64,000 bases of DNA. It comes from Kiritimatiellia bacterium. Lineage in GTDB: Bacteria > Verrucomicrobiota > Kiritimatiellia > JAFGHX01. Shown here in pieces: positions 9,108-16,907 of this stretch. Made by a program: the position numbers and the translations under genes. Under the pieces are notes generated by a model. The model was given only the letters and a program-made list of their open reading frames with translations. It was not told where the DNA came from and searched no databases. The DNA lies in NCBI GenBank assembly GCA_016929905.1, contig JAFGHX010000401.1:1-64000 (forward strand), in the 5' to 3' direction. Every line of letters begins with the position of its first letter. The first letter of the stretch is position 1.

Positions 9108-9452
9108 ATGAGCGCGGTGCGAATCTGGATCGTGCTGGCGTTGGCCGCCGCTTGCGTCATGAGCGCCGGCTGCGCAACGCCCGGCTCCAAGAAGCCCGGC
9201 GACGTCTACGTCTCGCTGACGCCCGGCGGGAAGATCCTGTTCCTCGAGCAACTCGTGAGCCCGGAGACGTTCGCGCGGCAACTCAAGCGGCGCGGGTTCC
9301 GCAGCGGGACCGTGGTGAACATCTCGATCCGGCCCGGCGCGCCTCGCTCGGCCGCGCAACGGGTCTACGCCGTGCTGGCGAAGCACGGCTACCGCAACGT
9401 CCTTTTCAAGGCCCCGCAGAGGGCGGTCGTCGTGCCGGGGCCGGCACCCTAG
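9108..9452 (+). CDS. Small lipoprotein, possibly ExbD/TolR-like periplasmic fold
   Basis: 114 residues from the ATG at 9108, preceded by AAGGAG. A lipoprotein signal ends in the lipobox MSAGC, giving a lipid-modified Cys near residue 22. The mature part has the order beta-strand (DVYVSLTPGGKILF), helix, strand (VVNISIRPGA), helix (RSAAQRVYAVLAKHGY), strand (NVLFKA). This resembles the periplasmic domain of ExbD/TolR but without its N-terminal membrane helix. The resemblance is by pattern only. It is divergent from the pseudogene at its left. Confidence 0.55.
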   Translation: MSAVRIWIVLALAAACVMSAGCATPGSKKPGDVYVSLTPGGKILFLEQLVSPETFARQLKRRGFRSGTVVNISIRPGAPRSAAQRVYAVLAKHGYRNVLFKAPQRAVVVPGPAP

Positions 9453-9655
9453 CGAGCGCGGAGCGCGCACGGCTGATACGGCAGAGGGTGTTCTCCTGAC
9501 GGCATGCCCTGCACCAGGCAGATTCGCCGTGCGGTGAAGAACCATGACCGGTTCCAATAGGGCACCGCTACGGCCTGTCGGGCTGCCTAGCGGCATCGGG
9601 GCCGGAAACGCGCCGGCGATTCCCTCTTGTCCTCTTGGCGACCGGTCTATTCGGC

Positions 9656-9698
9656 TTGACATGCATGACAATTTTCATGAAAATTAAGACAAATGTCT
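9656..9698 (+). promoter_or_regulatory. Promoter/operator of the toxin-antitoxin pair
   Basis: -35 TTGACA (9656-9661), 17-base spacer, -10 GAAAAT (9679-9684). A perfect 16-base palindrome AATTTTCATGAAAATT (9670-9685) covers the spacer and -10, and AGACA-N2-TGTCT follows at 9687-9698. This is a suitable site for autorepression by the Xre-type antitoxin. The stretch is clearly more AT-rich than its surroundings. Confidence 0.6.
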
Positions 9699-9727
9699 GT
9701 CACGGCCTATTTGAGGGGGGGGCGCGC

Positions 9728-10159
9728 ATGTATCTGGAATCCATGACCGAACTGCTCGGCTCGAAGAAGACGTTGGGGCGGGAGATCACGACCGAGTTCG
9801 ATCTCATCGAGTTAAGCCGCCGGGGAATACCGAAGCAGGCCTTGACCCGTCTAGCGGACTACATCGGCTCGCCCACGAGCCAGATGGCCGATCTGCTTCA
9901 CGTCACGGAACGGACCCTTCACCGGTACGCGCCGCGGGACCGGTTCAAACCCATGGTTTCTGAAGCGATCATTCGAATCGCGGAAGTGGTCGCCAGGGGC
10001 GTAGAGGTGTTCGAGGACAAGCACAAATTTCTGGCCTGGGTGAACCAGCCGAGCACGGCCCTTGGCGGGCGCATTCCCATGCGCCTGCTCGGTTCGAGTT
10101 TTGGCATCCGGATGGTGCTGGACGAGCTTGGGCGCATTGAGCACGGGGTAATCCTTTGA
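9728..10159 (+). CDS. Xre/MbcA/ParS-type antitoxin
   Basis: 143 residues. An N-terminal Xre-like helix-turn-helix (about residues 25-70: IPKQALTRLADYIG, MADLLHVTERTLHRY) is followed by a C-terminal toxin-binding domain of the MbcA/ParS/DUF2384 type (RIAEVVARGVEVFEDKHKFLAWV, ALGGRIPMRLL). It should neutralise the RES toxin encoded next and repress the pair from the palindromic operator upstream. The ATG at 9728 has a good GAGGGG ribosome site; the longer frame upstream would read through the operator. Confidence 0.88.
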   Translation: MYLESMTELLGSKKTLGREITTEFDLIELSRRGIPKQALTRLADYIGSPTSQMADLLHVTERTLHRYAPRDRFKPMVSEAIIRIAEVVARGVEVFEDKHKFLAWVNQPSTALGGRIPMRLLGSSFGIRMVLDELGRIEHGVIL

Positions 10160-10617
10160 TGCGCGTGTATCGAATCGGGAAGAGCAGCCGCATACGCGAC
10201 TTGTCCGGCGTCGGCGCCGAACTTCATGGCGGGCGCTGGAACCACCGGGGCGTTGCGGTTCTATACACCTCGGAGAGCCGATCTCTGGCGACAGTCGAGT
10301 ATCTCGTACACCTCACGCCGTCCGTCGCCCCGGCGGCGCTCAGTGTCGCGACGCTGGAGATCGGCGCGGGTATCGTGCCCAGAGTCCTCCGGGCCCGAGA
10401 TTTGCCTCGGAACTGGCGAACGCATCCTCCGCCGATCGCGTTGGCACAGATCGGAACGGATTGGATCCGTGCCGGGAAATCGCTCTTGCTCCGTGTGCCC
10501 TCCGCCGTCGTCACGGGTGAGCACAACATGCTGATTAATCCGGCACATCCCGACATGGCGCGCGTGCGTTTGCTGACGGTCGACTCATACAGTTTTGACG
10601 AGCGGCTGCTTCGTTAG
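10159..10617 (+). CDS. RES-domain toxin (NAD+-degrading)
   Basis: 152 residues from the ATG at 10159, which overlaps the antitoxin stop (TGATG); a TTG one codon earlier is possible. The RES core is present: GGRWN (Arg26), LYTSES (Tyr37) and ATVEYLVH (Glu48). Known family members deplete NAD+ by phosphorolysis or hydrolysis and halt growth. The toxin follows the antitoxin, the usual order for Xre-RES modules. Nothing suggests inactivation. Confidence 0.88.
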   Translation: MRVYRIGKSSRIRDLSGVGAELHGGRWNHRGVAVLYTSESRSLATVEYLVHLTPSVAPAALSVATLEIGAGIVPRVLRARDLPRNWRTHPPPIALAQIGTDWIRAGKSLLLRVPSAVVTGEHNMLINPAHPDMARVRLLTVDSYSFDERLLR

Positions 10618-10632
10618 CCGTACTCTCCTCTC

Positions 10633-11604
10633 ATGCGTACCCGGCTGATCATAGGCGGAACGGAACTGCCGACGCCGGTGCTGCTGGCGCCGATGGCAGG
10701 CTACACGGACCTGCCTTACCGGCTCTGTATCCGGCGGCTGGGCGGGGTCGGCCTGGCGTTCACGGAGCTGCTCAACCCGCAGAGCCTGGTACGCGGCGGC
10801 GGCCGGAAGCGGGCGGCGCTCATCGCCACGTGCCCGGAAGACGCGCCGCTGGCCTGGCAGCTCTATGGCAACGAACCCGACCGGATGGCGCAGGCGGCGC
10901 AGTGGTTGGAAGCGCACGGGGCCCCGTTTGTGGACATCAACATGGGCTGCCCGCAGAAGAAGATTACGGGCAAGGGCCGGGGCGCGGCCCTGCTGCGGAC
11001 GCCCGAGCTGGCCGTCGAAATCCTGCGCCGCGTGAGGCAGGCGGTGCGGATCCCGGTCTCAGCGAAGTTGCGCTTGGGCTGGGAGGCCGGAGAGCGCGTC
11101 GCGCCTGCGCTGGCCCGCGCGCTGGAGCAGGCGGGTGCCGCGGCGCTCACCGTGCACGCCAGGACGCGCGCGCAGGGCTACCGCGGCCGGGCGGACTGGA
11201 CCGGCATTCGCGAGGTGGTGGAGGCGGTCTCGCGCATTCCCGTGATCGGCAACGGCGATATCGATTCGGCGGCAAGCGCCCGCCGGATGTTCGGCGAAAC
11301 CGGCTGCGCCGCGGTCATGATCGGGCGCGGCGTCGTGCGCCATCCCTGGCTGATTCGCGACATCTGGCGCGATCTCGAAGGGCTCGAGCCGCTGCCCGAA
11401 CCGACGCCGGCGGACTGGGCGGCGTTCAGCCAGTCGCATTTCGACGGCATGCTCCAGCTCTACGGGCCCCGCACGGCCGTCCTCCTGTTCCGGCGGTGGC
11501 TGGCCCCCTATGCCAAGGGGCTCGGCCTCGCGCGGGAGGCCCTGATTTCCCTGTACACGATTGCCGATCCGGCCGAACTGGCCGGGGCGATCGGCTGGGC
11601 CTGA
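10633..11604 (+). CDS. dusB: tRNA-dihydrouridine synthase
   Basis: 323 residues. FMN-dependent reduction of uridine in the D-loop of tRNA. The N-terminal TIM barrel has APMAGYTDLPYR (FMN site), DINMGCPQKK with the catalytic Cys106, VSAKLRLGW, VHARTRAQGY and VIGNGDI; a helical domain forms the C-terminus. The length and the GCPxKK...GxGAALL pattern place it with DusB. It starts 15 bases after the toxin gene. Confidence 0.9.
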   Translation: MRTRLIIGGTELPTPVLLAPMAGYTDLPYRLCIRRLGGVGLAFTELLNPQSLVRGGGRKRAALIATCPEDAPLAWQLYGNEPDRMAQAAQWLEAHGAPFVDINMGCPQKKITGKGRGAALLRTPELAVEILRRVRQAVRIPVSAKLRLGWEAGERVAPALARALEQAGAAALTVHARTRAQGYRGRADWTGIREVVEAVSRIPVIGNGDIDSAASARRMFGETGCAAVMIGRGVVRHPWLIRDIWRDLEGLEPLPEPTPADWAAFSQSHFDGMLQLYGPRTAVLLFRRWLAPYAKGLGLAREALISLYTIADPAELAGAIGWA

Positions 11605-11707
11605 TCGGCCGTCTGGCGGTTCGCCGCCTCGGCCCCAGACCGGTCAACCGCCGGCTGAAAGCCCGCAAGAGCGGCGTCGCCCTGCCCGCGAAGCGAGAAG
11701 CGGTGTA

Positions 11708-11727
11708 AACCTTTTGCCGGATTCCGT
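11708..11727 (+). promoter_or_regulatory. Possible ECF-type promoter before the sigma gene
   Basis: AAC (11708-11710) and CGT (11725-11727) resemble the AAC...CGT core elements of autoregulated ECF promoters. The 14-base gap is a little short, so the call is weak. Confidence 0.25.
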
Positions 11728-11758
11728 CATTCATGGTTGGAAGAGGACGCCGAACCCG

Positions 11759-12316
11759 ATGCGAGAGCCGCACACGCTGACCGATTGGGACCTGTTTCAG
11801 CAGGGCGCGCACGATCACGAAGCGTTCGCCGCCCTGTTCGCCAGGCACAAGGATTTCGTGTACCGCTTGGCGCGCGGTTATCTCGGGTGCGCGGACCTGG
11901 CCGAGGACGTGACGCAGGAGGTGTTCATCCGCATTTTTCAGAAGCGCGCACGCTGGACGCCGCGCGCCCGATTCCGCACGTGGCTGTATCGCGTGGCACT
12001 GAACACCGCGCGCGAACTGCGGCGGAAACAGAAACGGGAAGCGGGGCACCGCGAACGGATGGGGGCGGAGCTTGTCGTGGCGCCGCAAGACGCCGAGGCG
12101 AACGAGTCTCGCCTGAAGGAGATGGAGCGGGTCCTCGAGGTGCTCTCCGAGCGGCAGCGGGCCGTGCTGTTGCTCCGGTTCTTCGAAGGGCTGAGCGTGC
12201 AGGACACCGCGCGGGTGTTGGGCTGCCGGGCGGGGACCGTGAAGAGCCACCTGCACCGTGCGCTGGCGACGCTGCGGGTCAGACTGCAGTCCGAGGCATC
12301 AGCCGGGAATGCGTGA
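11759..12316 (+). CDS. ECF-family RNA polymerase sigma factor
   Basis: 185 residues from the ATG at 11759 (MREPHTLTDW), with GAAGAGGA upstream; the longer frame starts inside dusB. Region 2 (FAALFARHKDFVYRLARGYL, DLAEDVTQEVFIRIF, then RTWLYRVALN) recognises -10 DNA. Region 4 (LSERQRAVLLLRFFEGLSVQDTA, then a helix-turn-helix with TVKSHLHRAL) recognises -35. No region 1 or 3, as in ECF sigmas. The next gene is a zinc-binding anti-sigma candidate. The signal sensed is unknown. Confidence 0.93.
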   Translation: MREPHTLTDWDLFQQGAHDHEAFAALFARHKDFVYRLARGYLGCADLAEDVTQEVFIRIFQKRARWTPRARFRTWLYRVALNTARELRRKQKREAGHRERMGAELVVAPQDAEANESRLKEMERVLEVLSERQRAVLLLRFFEGLSVQDTARVLGCRAGTVKSHLHRALATLRVRLQSEASAGNA

Positions 12317-12398
12317 GCATGTACCCCAATCCGACTGGAGGGCGAGCCGCTCGGAGAGGAAAAGGGCGCCGGAATTTGGAAGGGATGAGAGGAAGACG

Positions 12399-13181
12399 AT
12401 GAACACGCCGTGCAAGCGGATCCGGGAGAAGTTGGCTATCTGGTTCGAACTGACCGAGCAGGAGAGGCAGGCGGTGCGCGAGCACGCCGACGGCTGTCCG
12501 GCGTGCAGTGAAAGGCTCGCGCAGACGAAATCGCTCTTCGACGAGCTGACACGGGCGGCGGAAACCTATCGCGGGCTGACATACCGTGGGCAGCCGATGC
12601 CTCGTCCCTCGAAGGCCTCACCCGTTGAGCGGACCCTTCGGGTCCGGTCGGGCGGGGTCCTGCGCTGGGGATTGGCCGGCGCGGCGGCCGCGGCCGGCAT
12701 TCTGTGGCTGGTGACTCTGCAGCGCGCGACGGAACGCTCGCCTGTCGCCCCACGGCCCGGCCCCCCGCACGTGGCCGCGCGCGAGACGCCGAGACCGAGC
12801 ATCTCATTCGCCGCCGTCAGAGACATCCCGAATATCGCCCGGCTCCGATGCCGTCTGCCGACATCGCCGTCGAGCTTTGCCGGCGAAATACGCGGACAGC
12901 TTGCGCAAGAACGGCAGAGATACGGAATGAGCAGGTCGTTTAGGCTGAGATCGCCGAAGCGGCCCACGAAAGGAGGCAGGACTGGAGGGGCTGAAAAGGA
13001 GCACTCCGATGCGGAGAGAGATGACGAAACTGATATGAGTGTGGGAACGTACAAACAGGGGCCGCTCCAGAAGAGCGGCTCGCCTTCCTGGTCAGCAAGG
13101 TATTCACGCTATTGGAGGGCGAGGCTGCGCCGAGCCGCGGCCCCTGGAGCGAACTCGAACAGGGAGGACGAACAATGCTGA
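12399..13181 (+). CDS. Zinc-finger anti-sigma factor, membrane-anchored; C-terminus doubtful
   Basis: The start MNTPCKRIRE at 12399 follows GAGAGGAAG. Residues 10-50 form a ZAS-type anti-sigma domain with His29-x3-Cys33-xx-Cys36 (HADGCPAC). One membrane helix spans about 88-107, placing the ZAS domain in the cytoplasm. After about residue 120 the open frame continues for another 140 residues of low-complexity R/S/P-rich sequence. It runs through a REP-like hairpin repeat (13076-13137) and into the next start, so the true end is probably earlier or altered by a frameshift. It likely holds the preceding sigma inactive. Confidence 0.65.
   Translation: MNTPCKRIREKLAIWFELTEQERQAVREHADGCPACSERLAQTKSLFDELTRAAETYRGLTYRGQPMPRPSKASPVERTLRVRSGGVLRWGLAGAAAAAGILWLVTLQRATERSPVAPRPGPPHVAARETPRPSISFAAVRDIPNIARLRCRLPTSPSSFAGEIRGQLAQERQRYGMSRSFRLRSPKRPTKGGRTGGAEKEHSDAERDDETDMSVGTYKQGPLQKSGSPSWSARYSRYWRARLRRAAAPGANSNREDEQC
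13076..13137. repeat. REP-A hairpin repeat, degraded copy
   Basis: The right arm TGGAGGGCGAGGCTGCGC followed by CGAGCCG (13113-13137) matches copies at 22483-22508 and 56556-56580. The left arm (CGGCTCGCC) is shortened. It lies within the nominal reading frame of the anti-sigma gene and upstream of the TPR gene. Confidence 0.6.
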
Positions 13182-13594
13182 GAGCAAACTGCCGATGGAT
13201 GATCGCCGTCGCCCTGGCCGTGGCCATGGGCGGAGGGTTTCTGTACACCGTTCATGGGGGCCGGGAAGAGGCAGCCCCCGAATCCGCGCACCAGATGAAG
13301 CAGATGGTCGACGCGATGGGAGGCTATCTGGATCTGTCCCAGAACTGGGTGAAGATGGTTTCGAACAAGCACACGGTGGCCTTCTTCGCTCTGGAGGGGA
13401 TCGCGGAGATCTACGAGCAGAAGGGCGAGCCGGAGAAGGCTGTGCCCGAGCTGCGAAAGGCACTGGAGAAGTACGGGAACGACCCCGTGATCCGGAACGC
13501 GATCCGCTTCAAGATCCGGGACATCTACAAGGACTCGGGCCAGCACGAGGCCGCACTTGAAGAACTGCGCGCCATCCTGGCTGCGAACCTGTGA
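13175..13594 (+). CDS. Small exported TPR protein
   Basis: 139 residues from the ATG at 13175, with a strong AGGGAGGA ribosome site 9 bases upstream. An N-terminal membrane/signal segment (MIAVALAVAMGGGFLYTV) is followed by two TPR-like helical repeats: AFFALEGIAEIYEQKGEPEK and RFKIRDIYKDSGQHEAALEE, each with the W-x2-LG-like and P32-type spacing. TPRs mediate protein contacts. As third gene after the sigma/anti-sigma pair it may be a target or partner; that is inference. A strong terminator follows. Confidence 0.7.
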   Translation: MLRANCRWMIAVALAVAMGGGFLYTVHGGREEAAPESAHQMKQMVDAMGGYLDLSQNWVKMVSNKHTVAFFALEGIAEIYEQKGEPEKAVPELRKALEKYGNDPVIRNAIRFKIRDIYKDSGQHEAALEELRAILAANL

Positions 13595-13612
13595 GAGAAG
13601 CCGTTGCAGTCA

Positions 13613-13656
13613 ACGGGCCGGTTGGGACGAAACAAGTCCCGGCCGGCCCGTTTTTT
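13613..13656 (+). terminator. Strong intrinsic terminator
   Basis: A long GC-rich stem pairs ACGGGCCGG (13613-13621) with CCGGCCCGT (13643-13651) and continues inward as GGGAC/GTCCC. It closes on a short loop and is followed by a run of six T residues. It ends the sigma cluster. Confidence 0.88.
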
Positions 13657-13668
13657 CGGAGGAAGAGT

Positions 13669-14013
13669 TGCCCGCGAAAGAGCGCGAAAGGTGCGCGAAA
13701 AGGGGAGGGAAAGGGCGGCGGGGCGGTACATATCGCGGGCGGTTGGCCGACGGTTGTCGCGGGAATCGAAAGGATTGCCACGAGGCGACGTTGTGAGAAG
13801 ATCCGAAGAGGGGTTCGCCTCGCGGCAATCCTCGATTCCCGCGACGATCGCCTTCAGAGAGAAGAGGTAATGCGCTCGCAGCGACTTTGAGTTGTTTGCG
13901 CCCTGAAGAGTTGCCCCAATGGCCTAGGATGAGGTGGCGCAAACAGTTCAAATTTGCTGCAGGTTCACCGGGGTAGCATGCGGCTTTTCGCGCATCTTTC
14001 ACGCATTTTCGCG
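13669..14013. repeat. Gene-free palindromic region bounded by GCGAAA-type inverted repeats
   Basis: The left end (about 13670-13704) has three GCGCGAAA-type units spaced 10-11 bases. Their complement lies at about 13978-14010, so the block is bounded by imperfect inverted repeats. In its middle is a second, longer imperfect palindrome: 13756-13788 pairs with 13815-13845 with three differences. No gene is visible. It could be a non-autonomous mobile element between the convergent TPR and rpmB genes. Confidence 0.5.
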
Positions 14014-14043
14014 GGCAGAAAGGGGCGCGAAGTTGGCCAACGG

Positions 14044-14271
14044 TCAGGGTTTGGTGACTTTGCCGGCCTTGATGCAGCGGGCGCAGACCCGCTTGCGGAC
14101 GACGCCGCCGTTCTCAAACACGCGGATCTTCTGCAGGTTGGGTTGGAACCGGCGCCTGGTGATGCCGGTTGTGTGCAGGCCGATCCCGCCCTTCTTCTTC
14201 TCGAGCCCCTTGCGGATGATCGTGCAGCCCGAAAGCGGCCGTTTTCCGCAGATCTCGCACACTCTGGACAT
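14044..14271 (-). CDS. rpmB: 50S ribosomal protein L28
   Basis: 75 residues. It shows the L28 pattern of an N-terminal MSRVCEICGKRPLSG and a central TRRRFQPNLQKI. It is the zinc-binding form, with two CxxC pairs (CEIC near residue 5 and CARC near 63). AAGGAGAG lies at a good distance upstream of the ATG at 14271, and a clear promoter is at 14298-14326. Confidence 0.96.
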   Translation of the reverse strand: MSRVCEICGKRPLSGCTIIRKGLEKKKGGIGLHTTGITRRRFQPNLQKIRVFENGGVVRKRVCARCIKAGKVTKP

Positions 14272-14297
14272 GGTTCTCTCCTTCTGAAGCGGGCGGT

Positions 14298-14326
14298 ACT
14301 ATATCGAGTCCATACCCCCGTTGCAA
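14298..14326 (-). promoter_or_regulatory. Sigma-70-type promoter of rpmB
   Basis: On the minus strand: -35 TTGCAA (14326-14321), a 17-base spacer and -10 TATAGT (14303-14298). The start codon at 14271 gives a leader of about 20 bases containing the ribosome site. Confidence 0.75.
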
Positions 14327-14465
14327 GGGAAAAATCCCAGCGGATGAATGGACGGCAACGGATGCAGCTTGCATTCGAAATTCTGCTCCGCTGCGGTTCA
14401 TTTCCGCCGGCGGCGGATCTTCGACATCCGCTGGAAACTCTCCCGGTCATCGTTCCGCTTCGAAA

Positions 14466-15455
14466 TCACCCCTTCGCAAAATGCGGCACGACAGGCTGGC
14501 CGGTTGCGGCCGATTCGTTGGCGGCCAGCGTGACATCCAGCGTCTTGGCGCCTTCGCGGAAGGAGCAGCCGACCCTGGCCTGATCGCCGGTCCGGATGGC
14601 GTCGATGAACTGAACGTCGACGTGCGGCACCTCGGGCAGCGGCGGCAGTTCGGCCGCGCCTTCAGGCGTGAGGGTGACCCCGTCGCGACCCAGGCTCACG
14701 CGCATGTCGCGCAGGATGAACTCGGTGCCCCCGCCTCCGGCCCCCTTGGACAGGGCGCAGCTGACACCGACAAACCCGAGCGCGCCGCTGGCGAACTCGA
14801 GCGTGACCAGCTGCGCGTCGGGCACGTCGAGATTCGGCATGTCGCCGAGCACGCGCAGGGCGTAGTTGGCGTACACCCGTTTCACGTCGCCCAGGACGTA
14901 GAGCAGCATGTCGACCCCGTGCGTCGTCTGCTCGACGAGCGGCCCGCCCGACTTGGCCATCACGCGCCACCAGTGGCTGTCGCCGCCGGCGACCCCGCCG
15001 AAGCGGGTCATCGTCACCATGACCACGGTCTTGTCTTCGAGAAACGCCTTGGCCTGGCGGGCCGGCGCCGTGTTCCGCGGGCCGTAACCGACCGCCGTGA
15101 TGATGCCGGCCTTCTCGACCGCCGCCAGGATCTCCAGCGCCTTGTCCATCGTCAGCGCCACGGGCTTCTCGGCGAACAGATGGATGCCCTTCTGCGCCGC
15201 GATGATCTCCGCGTCCGTGTGCGCGAACGGCGGCAGGCACACGTACACCGCGTCCATGTCGACCGAGTCGAACATCTTGCGATGGTCGGTGAACACCTTC
15301 CCGCCGAATTTCGCCGCCGCCTCTTTCGCCCGGTCCTCCGCCACGTCGCACATGGCCACGCATTCAACGCCCTCGAGCTCCTTCAGCTTCGGCATGTGCT
15401 TGTGTGTCGCGATGCCGCCCGTCCCCACGAATCCGACCCGTATGCTGTCTGCCAT
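14466..15455 (-). CDS. Gfo/Idh/MocA-family oxidoreductase
   Basis: 329 residues. The N-terminal Rossmann fold starts with VGFVGTGGIATHKHMP (NAD(P) loop). The conserved EKP motif (FAEKPVALTMDKALEI) near residue 95 provides the usual lysine. The C-terminal alpha/beta domain carries a substrate region around WWRVMAKSGGPLVEQTTHGVDML. Such enzymes oxidise or reduce sugar-like hydroxyls; the substrate is unknown. It is divergent from a second family member at 15756, with 300 bases between them. Confidence 0.88.
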   Translation of the reverse strand: MADSIRVGFVGTGGIATHKHMPKLKELEGVECVAMCDVAEDRAKEAAAKFGGKVFTDHRKMFDSVDMDAVYVCLPPFAHTDAEIIAAQKGIHLFAEKPVALTMDKALEILAAVEKAGIITAVGYGPRNTAPARQAKAFLEDKTVVMVTMTRFGGVAGGDSHWWRVMAKSGGPLVEQTTHGVDMLLYVLGDVKRVYANYALRVLGDMPNLDVPDAQLVTLEFASGALGFVGVSCALSKGAGGGGTEFILRDMRVSLGRDGVTLTPEGAAELPPLPEVPHVDVQFIDAIRTGDQARVGCSFREGAKTLDVTLAANESAATGQPVVPHFAKG

Positions 15456-15755
15456 CGCCTCGACTCCTTTGTGATTGCGGGATAGTCTTCCGGAATGCGT
15501 CGCTTCTCTTCCTCGCGGTTCGCCCGCACCGTACGCCGCAGTCGTTCATCATGACCGCTTTGGCCCCGGAATTCAAGCCCGTCCGGTTCGGGGCCGCCCA
15601 ACCGGGCGAGGCCCGTGTCTTGACTCTGACGGGGCGCTGGTGTAAGGCTGGGCCGCAATAGGCCGCAACAGCGGCAAATGGGTGGCGGGACGGCTCGGCG
15701 AGCCGCCCGGCAACGGCTTGTTCGGCCAGCCGATTGGCGAGGGGAGGAGCACAGC
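15456..15755. other. Intergenic region between divergent oxidoreductase genes
   Basis: 300 bases between two divergent Gfo/Idh/MocA genes. A short hairpin related to the REP families (CGGCTCGGCGAGCCG, near 15693-15707) lies on the right. I see no credible small gene and no clear promoter hexamers. The right-hand gene has a GGGGAGGAG ribosome site. Confidence 0.5.
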
Positions 15756-16763
15756 ATGAACACGATACGACTGGCGCACTACGGGCAAAACGGCCATTCC
15801 CTGTTCGGGCGGTTGCCGCAGCTGTCCGGCGCCGAACTGACGGCGGTCAGCGGGATGCCGGAAGCACGGTTCGAAGACCTGAAGCGCAAGCTGGCCGGGC
15901 GCATGGCCCGTGCGACGTACTATCCCGACTTCGACTCCATGCTGGCTGAAGGCGAGTGTGATCTGGTCGTATTCTGCAGCCCGCGCCGCGCGGAGCAGAA
16001 CACGCAGATCGAGCAGGCGCTGCTGGCGGGCAAGCACGTGCTGGCCGAGAAGCCGATCGTCACGAGCCGCGAAGCGCTCGGACGGGTCCGGGCAGCCCAA
16101 GCGAAAAGCGGCCGGCACGTGCGTGCGATGCTGAACCAGGTGTACACGCCGGTGATTCGCCGGATGCGGACGCTGGTCGAATCGGGCAAGTTGGGCGAGG
16201 TCGTGCAGGTTTACGCGCTGAAGTCCTACCCCTACCACGACGGTCGACCCCAGGACCGGGGCGTGGACGGCGGGATCGGGCAGGCGGCGATCCATGCCGT
16301 GAGCGTGATCCGCAAGGCGACCGGGCTGGATTTCGTGGAGGTTTTCGCGCAGGACACCAAGCGGGGCAATCCGAACCCGGGCGAGCTGCAGATGGGCATG
16401 AATCTCGCTTGCCGCTTGAGCAACGGCGGGCTTGCGTCGATCATGGCCAACTACTGCAACCCGCGCAGCTTCGGCCTGCACGGCAACGACCAGATCCGGA
16501 TCTTCGGCACGAGGGGGATGGTGGAGGCGGTGGACGGCTTCAAGCGCGTGTCCATCGCCGACGAAGAGGGCCCGCTCCGCGCGTGGGAGCTGCCGGACAT
16601 GCCGAACGCCTATCCTCAGGACATCATCGATTTCCTGCGCGGCGGCGAGCCGCCCGTCGTCACGCTGGAGGACAGCCTGCACAGCACCGAGGTCGTCCTC
16701 GCCGCGCAGGAAAGCGCGGACAGCGGCAGCGCGATTCGGCTGAACCCGGCGAGTTCTGCATAG
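15756..16763 (+). CDS. Gfo/Idh/MocA-family oxidoreductase
   Basis: 335 residues from the ATG at 15756 after GGGGAGGAG. The N-terminus (MNTIRLAHYGQNGHSLFGRL) has a looser nucleotide loop than the gene at 14466. EKP is intact (VLAEKPIVTSREALG) near residue 96. The catalytic region includes DGGIGQAAIHAVSVIRKATG. Overall similarity to its divergent neighbour is low, so they are not a recent duplication. Probable NAD(P)-dependent sugar dehydrogenase; substrate unknown. Confidence 0.85.
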   Translation: MNTIRLAHYGQNGHSLFGRLPQLSGAELTAVSGMPEARFEDLKRKLAGRMARATYYPDFDSMLAEGECDLVVFCSPRRAEQNTQIEQALLAGKHVLAEKPIVTSREALGRVRAAQAKSGRHVRAMLNQVYTPVIRRMRTLVESGKLGEVVQVYALKSYPYHDGRPQDRGVDGGIGQAAIHAVSVIRKATGLDFVEVFAQDTKRGNPNPGELQMGMNLACRLSNGGLASIMANYCNPRSFGLHGNDQIRIFGTRGMVEAVDGFKRVSIADEEGPLRAWELPDMPNAYPQDIIDFLRGGEPPVVTLEDSLHSTEVVLAAQESADSGSAIRLNPASSA

Positions 16764-16800
16764 CCAACGCCTCTCGGCGGCCCGGATTGTCTCAAAGCCG

Positions 16801-16826
16801 CGGCTCGCGAGGACGCTCGCCCTCCA
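16801..16826. repeat. REP-A hairpin repeat, half copy
   Basis: A single arm, CGGCTCGCGAGGACGCTC followed by GCCCTCCA, matches the left arm of the complete copy at 22435-22508 without its right arm. It lies just after the oxidoreductase stop. Confidence 0.7.
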
Positions 16827-16871
16827 CCAGCGCGATACGCGGTGCGAAGCGGCGTTCGACCACGAGGCGCA

Positions 16872-16901
16872 TTGACTTGCGCCCGCCGGCTGCTGCAGGA
16901 T
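16872..16901 (+). promoter_or_regulatory. Promoter predicted to give a leaderless mRNA
   Basis: -35 TTGACT (16872-16877), 18-base spacer, -10 CAGGAT (16896-16901). The ATG at 16908 is six bases after the -10, so transcription would start at or next to the start codon. Confidence 0.4.
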
Positions 16902-16907
16902 ACCCGC

